64,000 nucleotides of DNA from Artemia franciscana (lineage: Eukaryota > Arthropoda > Branchiopoda > Anostraca > Artemiidae). Positions 1 to 11,200 of this stretch are shown here, in pieces. Position 1 is the stretch's first letter; every line of letters starts with the position of its first letter. A program made the position numbers and the translations under genes. Under the pieces are notes generated by a model. It did not search any database. It saw only the letters and a program-made list of their open reading frames with translations, and had not been told where the DNA came from. Location: positions 3,359,104-3,423,103 of the forward strand of contig NC_088873.1 of NCBI RefSeq assembly GCF_032884065.1. The letters run 5' to 3'.

Positions 1-1340
1 AGGGGGAAACACCCCCTAAAAGTCATAGAATATTAAATCACACCATCAGATTCAGCGTATCAGAGAACCCTACTGTAGAAGTTTCAAGCTCCTATCTACA
101 AAAATGTAGAATTTTATATTTTTTGCCAGAAGGCAGATCACGGATGCGTGTTTATTTGTTTGTTTGTTTTTTGTTTTGTTTTTCCAGGGGTGATCGTATC
201 GACCCAGTTGTTCTAGAATGTTGTGAGAGGGCTCATTCTAACGGAGATGAAAAGTTCTAGTGCCCTTTTTAGGTGACCGAAAAAATTGGAGGGCACCTAG
301 GCCCCCTCTCACGCTAATTATTTTCCCAAAGTCAACGGATCAAAATTCTGAGATAGCCATTTTATTCAGCGTAGTCGAAAAACCTTATAGCTATGTCTTT
401 GGGGACGACTTACTCCCCCACAGTCCTCGTGGGAGGGGTTACAAGTTCAAAACTTTGACCAGTGCTTACATATAGTAATGATTATTGGGAAGTGTACAGG
501 CGTTTTCAGGAGGATTTTTTGGTTGGAGGCAGGGGTTGAGAAGAGGGGGATATGCTGGGGGAACTTTCCATCGAGGAATTTGTCATGGGGGAAGAAAATT
601 TCCATGAAGGGAGCGCAGGATTTACTAGCATTACTTAAAAAAAACAATGAAAAAGTTTTTTTTTTAGCTGGAATTAAGCAGCAGCATTAAAACTTAAAAC
701 GAACAGAAATTATTACCCATATGAGGGTCTCACCTCCTCCTAATACCTCGCTCTTTACGTTAAAGTATTTTTAGTAATTTCAACTATTTATTCTGCTTCT
801 TTTGTGATTCAGGGGTCATTCTTAATGAATTGGGACAAAGTTTAAGCTTTAGTGTAAAGAGGGAGGTACTGACGAGGGGGCGAACCCCCTCATATATGTA
901 ATAAAAACATAAGAATACAAAAGTTCTTTACGTAAGCTAATTTATAAGTTACGTATATCTTTTACTTATAAAAAGATTCGTAAAAAAATTAAAAGTTCTA
1001 GTTGCCTTTTTAATTAACCGAAAATCGGAGGGCAACTAGGCTTCCTCCCCCGCTCTTTTTTTCTCAAAATCATTCGATCAAAATTATGAGAAAGCCATTT
1101 AGCAAAAAAAAATGAATATACAAAGTTCGTTTTAATTATTCCTCTGCGGAGAGCCAAAATCGAAACATGTATTGATTCAAAAACGTTCAGAAATTAAATA
1201 AAAAAAAAACAAGTTTTTTAAATGAAAGTAAAGAGCGACATTAAAACTTAAAACGAACAGAAATTACTCCGTATATGAAAGGGGCTTTTCCTTCTCAACG
1301 CCCCGCTCATTATGCTAAAGTTTTTTACTGTTTTAAAATG
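1..1340 (-). mobile_element. Family A interspersed element, copy 1 (cut by left edge)
   Basis: This stretch is the reverse complement, with divergence, of the sequences at 26.6-28.3, 46.8-47.9 and 56.2-57.9 kb. Shared landmarks in order are a block on a bag of G runs near position 1, the block 'gtgcccttttt..gaccga' near 260, the block 'cctcgctctttacg' near 745, the block 'gttgcctttttaatta' near 1001, and one arm of the terminal inverted repeat near 1222-1315. The second arm is missing. A frame of about 70 codons (260-475) is also open in the copy at 57191-57406, but it has no recognisable domain and probably reflects nucleotide similarity. The element class is unknown. The left part lies outside the window. 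Confidence 0.75.
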
Positions 1341-1350
1341 TAGAGTTAAG

Positions 1351-1644
1351 AGAAAGAACAATAGGGAATTATTTATGCAAGACAGTGGAAATCTATTTGA
1401 ATAAATATTTCGGCCCTATGTCCAAGGGCCGTCCTCAGCAAATACATAAATATACAGAACAAGAAAAACGTACAACGATATACGACCAATAGAACTAAAA
1501 GGAGAATTTTTTAAAATAGACCAAGCATCCTTACTTCAGCGATGCTGGGACAGTTTTAAAGGACGGCCCTTTCATATAGGGCCGAAATATTCATTCAAGT
1601 TAAATTTTCACTGTTTTGCGAAAAGAACTCCCTATTGTTCTTCT
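1351..1644. mobile_element. Fold-back (MITE-like) element with ~83-bp inverted repeats
   Basis: The first ~83 bases (from 1351) and the last ~83 bases (to 1644) are imperfect inverted complements. Both arms carry 'gaacaataggga' near the outer end and 'ggccct' blocks flanking 'aaatatttcggccctat' near the inner end. About 130 bp separate the arms and no protein is encoded. It abuts the broken end of family A copy 1. I could not find a convincing target duplication, so the superfamily is unassigned. Confidence 0.6.
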
Positions 1645-2095
1645 TGTTTTTGATATTTAAGATAAGAAACTCTAACGAGAAGCAAGAACGAATATATGAG
1701 GCATGCTGCAGCCCCTTCAGTCATGTTACTGGGTACTTAGCGTTGCAATAATACGCAAGGTAGTTTCAAAACTATAAAATTTGCATCGAACTTAAAAATT
1801 GTACTATTTTCATGATATTACCTCTTCATTTTCATTTCCTGAATATGGCAGTAAGTATACCCCCAACTGATCCAATGCCTCAACTTTAAAATTTGCTTAG
1901 AATGGGAGGAGTCAAATTCTACTCAAGTAGTTATTACCGTAAAAACAACGCTTCAGCTTACTTCATTTTCCTACATTAGATACTCATCTAACCTAAATCA
2001 TTTACAAGTCGTGAGCTATTTATGTTTTTAAAGCCTAGAAGAAAGACATCATAAACCGAAACACCAGAAAACAGTGAAAAAAGGAGGTTACTCAC
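1645..2095. other. Intron 7 sequence, nothing recognised
   Basis: This is sequence 3' of UBE3C exon 7. I see no coding potential, RNA gene or clear repeat boundary in it. Confidence 0.4.
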
Positions 2096-2211
2096 CCAAA
2101 ATGCATGCTAGAAGATTTGGCTATTAACAGTAATGAATGACACATCTTACAAATGCTGCCAATAATCTCTTTATTCCGTGGGTCCTCTTTGGCAAGTCCT
2201 TTCAAAATCAT
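2096..2211 (-). CDS. UBE3C: UBE3C coding exon 7 (residues 375-413), last exon in window
   Basis: This is a 116-nt exon, phase 0 to phase 2, with the acceptor 'tttcttgttgtag' and the donor GTGAGT. It encodes MILKGLAKEDPRNKEIIGSI and then CKMCHSLLLIAKSSSMHFG. It corresponds to the LVWRDSASEEVF..VCHTLM stretch of UBE3C just after the acidic linker. The gene continues left of position 1. Confidence 0.72.
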
Positions 2212-5200
2212 CTACAACAAGAAACAAAAATGTCAGCATTTCAATGTTATATTTAATTTTAATGCAAATTGGCAAGTGTTCGCAAAATATAGGTTTCGCT
2301 AATGGGGGTAACTCTGAGAAACCTCAGAGCTACCCCCATTCTGAGAAAGTGTCATTTGAGGAAATTCTGATTATTTTCACATATTGTAAATTTTACATTA
2401 TCTGCCCCTTTAGTATAGTAACAGAAGAGTATTTCAAGAGTTTTATTTCCCAGTTGTGACAACTAAGTCAATCATATTACATAGAGGGTTGTCAATTTAA
2501 GCATTCTCCTGACTTCGATAGATAGATCTGTAGATGGATATATTCATACAAAATAACCAGACAATAATAAAAAACACAAACACATCCATCATCATAGCCC
2601 CTCCACCCCTACAAGTAATAAACGTCTGCACGAAAAACTAGGAGCATCATTAAAAGTTCGAAATACCTTCGTGATAAACCTAAATCGGCTTTAGTTAAAA
2701 TAGTGCCCACATCAAAACGTGAAAAGGCTCCAGGCCTCTATAGTATATGGCCAGACAACCTAGACCATGGCACTGACCATGGGAGATATTTCTCTCCTGT
2801 TCCAAATGCGTGTCGATTGTGGAATGGTCCTCGGCTCATTTTGTACTGATGTTCGTAAAATTTCCCCCCAAAAAGAGGAAAAACAAGTAAGTACAGAGGA
2901 TATAAACCCATTACTTTTCTGGTGTTCTCCGCGAAGTCCTCAAGGTACTTCTTCGCCCATAAACTTCGGGGAAGCATATATTGAACAATAGTCAGTTCAG
3001 ACTCCGCCAAAACCTGAGTTGCGTGTTCGTACGTAGATTTTTAAAGAAAGCTGCAGAGAAAGCTCAGAATGGGTTCCCCTCTTTTTATATGTAGCGCAGA
3101 AATCTCAGCTGCGCAGTCTAAGATGTTCCTAAGCCATTGAATATACGGCAAACTTGTCTCTCTTAAGTTTAGTCCATGCAGGATGATTCTTGTAAAATTT
3201 TACGCAGCTATTACCCTCCCTCACCTGATTTATGTTTCAAAGAAATGGGATTGGTACAAGCAAACTAAAAGACTGAAACTCCAGTCTGTTTACTGTAAAT
3301 GGTATTTACAGTAAAATCAGACTCAAACTAAAATTGTAGAAAATAAGGGAAAAGGGTATCATCTTAAAGGATCCATTTAATGTCCGTTTAAAAGGACGGT
3401 TAAAAGAGGCATCGAGTGGTATGCTTATCGATTTTATAGCTCAATAATGAACATATTGTGAACATATTTATGACGAAATCCCCTCCCTCCTCGCTGTATA
3501 GGTACCATGCTTTGATTTTATAATGGTCATGTAAAATGTACCTTTTTCATTTTAGAATGACTTTTCAATCTAACTGCCTTATATTCTCAGAGCTTTGAAA
3601 ATTAAACAGAATAGCAAAAGAAAACAAAAGTAAAACTCATAAAACAGCTGTCTAAAATAACCCTCTTTGCATCGAGGCTCAGAATTATACTGAACACGGA
3701 CGTTTTCAAATGAAATTCTTTTCCACGACTCACAAGAGAATCTTTGATGAAATGGTATAATCTTATAAACAATATGCTTTTACTAACATAGGAAGAAAGG
3801 TCAATATTTCGATTATCTTTGTCTGGTTTTTGATGGGTAGCAAGTAATTGATTCAAAAGCTTTGGAAAGTAGTGAAAAAATTATGTCAAGTAAAGTGAAA
3901 GTAGAGAATATCAAACAAGATGGACAAGGGGTTCCAGTTACTTATTGTCATTATTCTTTTTGTTTCATTTGAATAATAGCAAAGGTGGCTACTGTAGTCT
4001 TTCGTTTTTAATAATTGGCTCTAAATTTATTTTTCAGTCTCATTTAAAACAACTACTTTCATATGATGCAGTCGAAGCAGGGATCAATGACACTTTCTGA
4101 ATGGGGAAAAGATTTAAATACGTCTTAGCAACTCATCCGTTAATATCGGCTAAATAACGTAATTTTTACCTCGTAACACTTTTAACAGTTTCATTGTTTT
4201 TTTAGTTTAACAATACTTGACAGATAGTTTACTGCCTACCTCGTAATAAATCGACATAAGTCGTACCGTTGTCCGAAATTCAGTCATTTTACTTTTATCA
4301 ATGCTGCTGTAAAAACTATCTATATATATAAAAATAAGTTGTCTGTCTGTGTGTCTGTCTGTCAGGTGACGTCATGTTTCTGTGTCGACTGACGTCATGA
4401 AGTTAGTTGTTGTCATTTTTGTTATGACGGTGACGTCATTAATGGTATTTAAGACATGCGTTCACGGAAAAATGTTTAATTGTAAAATGACTGAAGAACC
4501 TACAATGGCAACAGCCGAGGAAGCTGCTCAAAGAGTCTATGCCAAAAAACTTGCTGCTGATAGAGAAAGTAAGAAAAGAAAGCGTGGATATAACCGGGAA
4601 TATAAATGACGACCGGGACACAGGGACACAACTACAACGGGGACGCCGGGGGCACAGGCGGGATATATAATTGACGACTGAGACACAGGGATTGTTTGAA
4701 TAGAAATTACAAACCGGGACACCGGGACACAAATGACGACCGGGACACTGGGACACAGGGAATATAAATGACGACCGGGACACTCAAAGAGAAATTACAA
4801 ACTGGGACACCAGGACACAAATGCCGACCGGGACACAGGGAATATAAATGCTATTTATATGCACAGACAATGGGACAGCGAAGAATGTTGTATATTCGCA
4901 TGTTTTACGTAGTTAAAAATATATATTTATATCTATCTCTATTCACAGGTGGGACACAGGGACACAGCTACAATGGCGCGTAACTAATATGGCACGTAAC
5001 GACTTACGCGCGCAGGGGGCTTGGGGGGCGCGAAGCGCCCCACCAACTAGGTGTTGGGGTGGCGCGAAGCGCCACCCTAACAGCTAGTTTTAAATAGAGT
5101 CTGAAGCGGCAATACTCGTGTTTGGAATGCGGTCTCCTCTCTTCGCTCTAATCACTCCTAATTTTTAACCACAACATGCCGTACCGGATGTTGCGCTTCT

Positions 5201-8200
5201 GACACTCATTGTTTTTGTGTTCAGCTTTCTCTTCTCTCTTATTACTCCTAATCTTTAACCCCATCATGCCGTACCGGATGTTGCGCTTCTGACACTCATT
5301 GTTTTTGTGTTCAGCTTTCTCTTCTCTCTTATTACTCCTAATCTTTAACCCCATCATGCCGTACCGGATGTTGCGCTTCTGACACTCATTGTTTTTGTGT
5401 TCAGCTTTCTCTTCTCTCTTATTACTCCTAATTTTTAACCACATCATGCCGTACCAGACGTTGTGCTTCTGACACTCACTGTTTTTGTGTTCAGCTTTCT
5501 CTTCTCTCTTATCACTCCTAATCTTTAACCCCATCATGCCGTACTGAATGTTGCATTTCTGACACTCATTGTTTTTTAAGATCAGCTTCACACGGACTCC
5601 CTCCCCCCGCGGCAAATAGCCCTTATCCAATGATTTAAAAAATTAGGTTATGATTATTAATTTATCCGTCGGCATAGATGGATAATTAATATTTAGAAAA
5701 TGTGAATAATGATAAGAAAACAACTGTTAACTATTTATATTCAGGAATCACTAATTTGAGTCAGCAGGAAAAGTGTTAAGAGGGCCCAGGGGATGGGGAT
5801 TTTTATACATAAAACCTTTGCAAGAGTGTACTTAAAAACTTCTGCAAATTTCTTGGCTATTGGACGAGCAATGTAGTAATGAGGACAGGACATACACACA
5901 GAAATACATTGAATTTGATTTACAGAGACAAAATGCATTATTTTGGCTTAGTTTCAGATGATCTTTAGAAAGACCTAATAGGAAATTATGGAACACATCC
6001 GAAAACTTGTCTTTTACCTGTGCGTGTTCATTAGAATTGATTAGCGTCAGGGAGTCATCATTTATGTGCTTCTCGTTCAGATCCGTCATTTCTTCACTAA
6101 TGTCCTCTTCCTCCAAATCTTCCTCGATCGAGTTTGAATCTACTGTTTCAAATGCCTTCAGACCAGTCATTAACTGTGACAATAAGGGCAAATATAATCT
6201 ACGGATTTCAGACATACTCTCTGATCTTCCTAAAGAAAGAATGTAGCTAAATCATTACTAAAACTTAATCCTTTAGAAATGGTAGAATATCATCGTGAAT
6301 AAAACGTGTTGATGTCACTTCATCAAAGGGCTGAAAATACAAGGTGACGACCAAAATTGATATTAAAAAAGAAGCGAGAGACAAAAGGCAACAAAGAAAA
6401 AATATGAATGTGGCGAGAAGAGAGGAGATACTGAAAGACAGAAATTATAGAGAAAAATAGCGAGAGATAGAGAAGGGAAGAAAGAGAGAGATATATAAAG
6501 AGAAGGGTAGTTACATAACAACAACTAATTATTATGATTATATAAGTGGCTGAACTTTTGCAATCACACTTTCAGGCAGAGGCATCATCACGGGGGGGTC
6601 TTCTTCGCTTTTTATTATAAGTTTTTCAACTAATTCACCAAATTCGATTTTTAATGAAAACACAAAAATAGTTTCCAACGAAAATACCAAAATGTAAATT
6701 CCAAATCCCCCCCCCCCTCAATTGACACCCTGTTTTCTGGATGAATGGAATATCAAACCCTGCTTTAAATTTAGCAAATGTAAGTAGCTCCCAGTCAATC
6801 AGTTCTGAAATCAAATGAGCACAAACGACTAACCAGTCTGTGTTGGGAGGGGATGGGGATAAATTTTAAACATTCGAAAAAAGCCTGTTTTTTTAGATTT
6901 CGAAAATTGTGATGCGGTGAGTTTTGGTAAGGATCGTCTTTTATCTCGTAGGATGGGATTGAGATGAAACTTAAGTTTGTATTAAAAGTTTGTAAAAGCA
7001 GCTTGCTGTGTTTAACATAACACTTGACGATCGCGCGGAAGGAGCTAAATTGGACGATCATGCAACCACAATATCACATTGGCGTTGCAAAATAGCACGG
7101 AAACAATCAGGCATTAGCAATTGCACAAACAATGACAATAAAGTTTCAAAAAAGCCAGGGAATCCGTTTGTTACTGCTAGTAAAAGCAAGTTTATGATCT
7201 AAAAATAGAAAAATTGGTGATCACTTTTGAGCAGTGGAATTTTTGTAATCATTCGGTTTCATTATTACGTTGGGTTCGCAGAAGAGCGTGTAAGAAATCA
7301 TGCTTGAGCAATCGCAAAAGAACAAAAAAAAAAAAAAAAACTAATGAATCCTCTTGTTACTGCGAGTAAAAGCAGTTTAAAGTGTTTATAAGATAAATTG
7401 GTGATCATTTTGGAGCAGCAAAAATTTTCGTGATCGTTCGGTTTCAGTATTACGTTGGCTTCGCAAAAGAGCGTATAAAAAATCTTGCTTGAGCAATCAC
7501 AAAAAAAAAGAAAAAAGGAATTCGCTTATTATTGCGAGTAAAAGCATTTGCAATGTTTAAAAATAAATTGGTGATCACGTTGGAGCGGTTAATTTGGCAA
7601 ACATGTGGTCACAGCATTTTATTGGCTTTGCAAAAGAGTGCATAAATGATATTACACTGGATATTGCGATTAAAAATCTTGGGTAGAGAATAAAAAACAA
7701 GAGCTAAGAGCTCATACGAAACATGTGACGAGGCCGGAACAGCCAAGAGGCAAGAGCTCATATGGTATGAGCTCTAGCAATATTCTAAGAATCAATAGAT
7801 TGATTTAAAAGGAAAGTCAGAGGCTTAACGCCGGCCGGGATTTAAAATAAGAGCTCTGAGTCACGAGGTCCTTCTAAATATCAAAATTCATTAAGATCCG
7901 ATCACCCACTCGTAAGATATAAATAACTCATTTTTTCTAATTTTTCCTCTCCCTTTAGCCCCCCAGATGGTCCGACCCGGGAAAACAACTTTATCAAGTC
8001 AATTCGTGCAGGTCCCTAACATGTCTACCAATTTTCATCGCCAAAGCACTGAACCCCACCCCCTAACTCTCCCAAAGAGAGTGGACCCAGTACAATTACG
8101 TCAATCACATATCTACGACATTTATTTATTCTACCCACCAAGCTTCATCCCTATTTCTCCACTCTAAGCGTTTTCCAAAATATCCGGTTTCCCCCTCCAA

Positions 8201-11200
8201 CTCCTCCCAATGTCAACAGATCCGTCCGGGATTTGAAATAAGAGTTCTGAGATATAGGTTCCTTCTAATTATCAAATTTTATTAAGATCCGGTCACCCGT
8301 TCTTAAATTAAAAATACCTCAGTTTTTTTTTAATTTTTCCAAATTAACACCCCCCAGCTCCCCCAAAGAGAACGGATCCGTTCCAATTATGTCAATCATG
8401 TATCTATAGCCTGTGCTTATTCTTCCCATCAAGTTTCATCCCGATCTCTCCACTCTAAGAGTTTTCCAAGATTACTGTTTCCCCCCTACAGCCTCCAATG
8501 TCCCCGGATCTAATTCGAATTGAAAATTGAGCATCTGAGACATAAGACCCTTCTATATATCAAGATCCGATCACCCATTCGTAAGACAAATATACCTCAA
8601 TTTTTACGTTTCCCAATAATTCCGGTTTCCCCCTCCAACTCCCGCCAATGTCATCGGATCTGGTCGGGATTCAAATGAGAGCTCTAAAGCACAAGATCCC
8701 TTTAAATATCAAATTTCATTAAGATCTGATCACTCGTTCGTACGTTACAAATACCTTATTTTTTCTAATTTTCCGAATTACCCCCCCCCCCCCCCCAACT
8801 CCACCAAAGAGAGCGGATCCGGTCTGGTTATGTGTTTCACGTATCTTGGACTTGTGCTTATTCTTCCCACCAAGTTTCATCATGATCTTTCCGCTTTAAG
8901 CGTTTTCCAAGATTTCCGGTCCCCCCCCCCAATGAAGCTGGATCCGGTCAGGATTTGAAATAAGAGATCTGAGTTACGAGGTCCCTCTAAATATGAAATT
9001 TAATTAAGATCTGATCACCCCTTCGTAAGTTAAAAATACCTCATTTTTTTTAATTTTTCAGAATTAACCCTCAACCCCCCCCCCCCCCCAAATAGAGCGG
9101 ATCCGTTCCGGTTATGTCCATCACGTATCTAGGACTTTTATTTATTTTTCCCACCAAGTTCCATCCCGATCCCTCCACTCTAAGCGTTTTCCAAGATTTT
9201 AAGACCCCCACCCAACTCCCCCCAATGTCAAAGGATTCGGTCGGGATTTAAAATAAGAGCTCTGAGACACGATATCCTTCTAAATATCAAATTTCATTAA
9301 GACCCGATCAATCATTTGTAATTTAAAAATATATCATTTTTCCAATTTTTCCAATTTAACCGTCCTAACAACCCCCCCCCCCACGCCCACCCCCAAGGAA
9401 TCAGGGAAACAACAATTCCTAATTTAATCTGGTCTGGTTCCTGATACGCCTGCCAAATTTCATCGTCCTAGCTTACCTGGAAGTGCCTAAACTAGCAAAA
9501 CCGAGATAGATAGACAGACCGACAGAATATGCGATTGCTATATGTCATTTGGTAGATACCAAGTACCATAAAAAACAGGGACAAAAAAGACGGAAAATCA
9601 GTTTGCTCACTACCTAATTTTAATCGATAATAGTAATCTAAATTTGACGAAAAATCAAGTTAATGTACACAAATCTACATAGGTTGCGTTGAATGTCACC
9701 GCTCATACTATTTTCCTAAGTTTCAACAAATTAGAAGTAAAATAACTATCAAAATTAATTATTCGCCTAAACCATTTTTGCGATATAATCCCTTGCAGAA
9801 AATTGAAATAGTGACAAAATTGGTACGGACTTTTAGAGGAAACACATGTACTAGCATGGTTTGGAAGCATAGGCAGATTCTTGCTAGCGTGTATCATTAC
9901 GTAGTTGTCCCAAAGAGCATGGGCAACTTTAAGAGTCAAAACTGGCGCCAATGTAGAGGAAGAATCACTAACGCCATCTGGTATTTGGCAATTCTAGGCC
10001 TTTTTTATTGTAAGGCAAAGTTAGCATGACTAGTGCATTTGCAAAAAAAAAGTGTAGAAAGTGCCTGATCTCGCTTTCTATGCATGTATTCGGTTAACAA
10101 CACTTCTTGACTACTAAGGTCCTTGTGTCGGCCCTTCAGTGGGTCGCTACAGTTGAATTCGAACTCTAGATCCCATTACCAAGCTTTCACAGGGGTACTC
10201 ATGATATACCTGACGCCATGAACTAAGTTGTGTAAGAATAAGCAAATACAATATATTCGTGTTTTCCGTTGCATAGTATTGTCTGTGTTCCTCCATCCTC
10301 AGACAATACACATTTAGTACAGCATAAATTACATACTAAAACTAGTATTTAGAAAACAAGACTAGATTGGTATCCATCAAAAAGATCCTTTGGTGTAAGA
10401 ACAGATTCAGTCCCATAAAACCTTACTCAATTGGTTTTGTAGCTCATTTCCTAATTCTGTTATTTATACTCAATTTACTGTTGAAAAACAAGAAAGAAGA
10501 AAACCGAAAACACAAAAACAAAATTGACAGAAAAAATGGGTAACAAAAAAAAAAGAATACTATCAAGACATTTTTGTACTAAATTTCTGTTATTCCATAT
10601 TGCAGTCATCATGCACGCATATCGTATGCTTAAGAATATCAGCTTGTAAGAAGAAGAGAAAAGAAAAAATTTTAAAGTTGTTTTTTTTTTTCTTTGGAGT
10701 ATCAAGGTTTTTGTTCCCTGTGCCAGTTTCTGCCTCGCTACGGTGTTAATGATTCACTGTAAGACAGCAATTTTGCTATCATTCTGTAGCTGAGATACAG
10801 CTTTCTGACCTATTTGTATTTGCTGCGGGACCAGACGTGGACGCCTCACCCGGCATCTAGAAGACTCCGTATGGCTGACTCCCATTTGTTACAATCTTGT
10901 GCAAGCTCTTCAGCAAACTGGAGCTCTCCCACTGTCCACCAAACTTTCGGAATCCATCAATGGTATCAGAGTCGTTTTTGGTGTTGTCCACCAATTCTTG
11001 AATTGACCGAAAGGACGTCCGCGCCAATCTGGCAAAGGAGCAGCTCGAAGCAATTGCTTCATGATGCTGTCATTGGGTCTTCTCAAACATGGCCATGCCA
11101 ACGCAGTCTTCTATGCTTGTCAATCATGGCAGTGGGCTCAATGCTATAGCAGCAGTAACACATATCAGCATTTAAGATTCTGTCGGAGAATCGAATTCTC

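Larger units (their letters stand above)
4319..5087 (+). mobile_element. Non-autonomous Helitron, 769 bp
   Basis: The element starts TCTATATATATAAAAATAAG at 4319 directly after an A and ends in CTAG at 5084-5087 directly before a T. This is the canonical Helitron 5'-TC..CTRR-3' insertion between A and T. A GC-rich hairpin (stem around 'ggtggcgc' / 'gcgccacc') stands just before the CTAG. Inside are a (GTCT)n run, three TGACGTCA palindromes, a short frame, and an irregular 'gaccgggacacagggacaca' minisatellite (about 4610-4840 and 4950-4970). There is no Rep/helicase, so it depends on an autonomous partner. Confidence 0.85.

Noticed and set aside
260..475. Conserved ~70-codon frame in family A as a gene
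   Set aside because: It is similar in copies 1 and 4 but broken in copy 2, lacks any domain, and the similarity is explained by overall nucleotide identity.
1860..1900. Ti­ny 17-bp exon of UBE3C after exon 7
   Set aside because: An AG and a GT flank it, but a microexon cannot be supported from sequence alone and the phase could not be tested against a following exon.
5148..5630. 160-codon minus-strand frame as a real repeat protein
   Set aside because: There are no splice sites, start context or neighbouring exons, and the 90-bp unit length alone keeps it open.
10140..10210. tRNA gene or SINE on the minus strand ('gagttcgaattc')
   Set aside because: There is a B-box-like string only, with no A box at the right distance and no cloverleaf.
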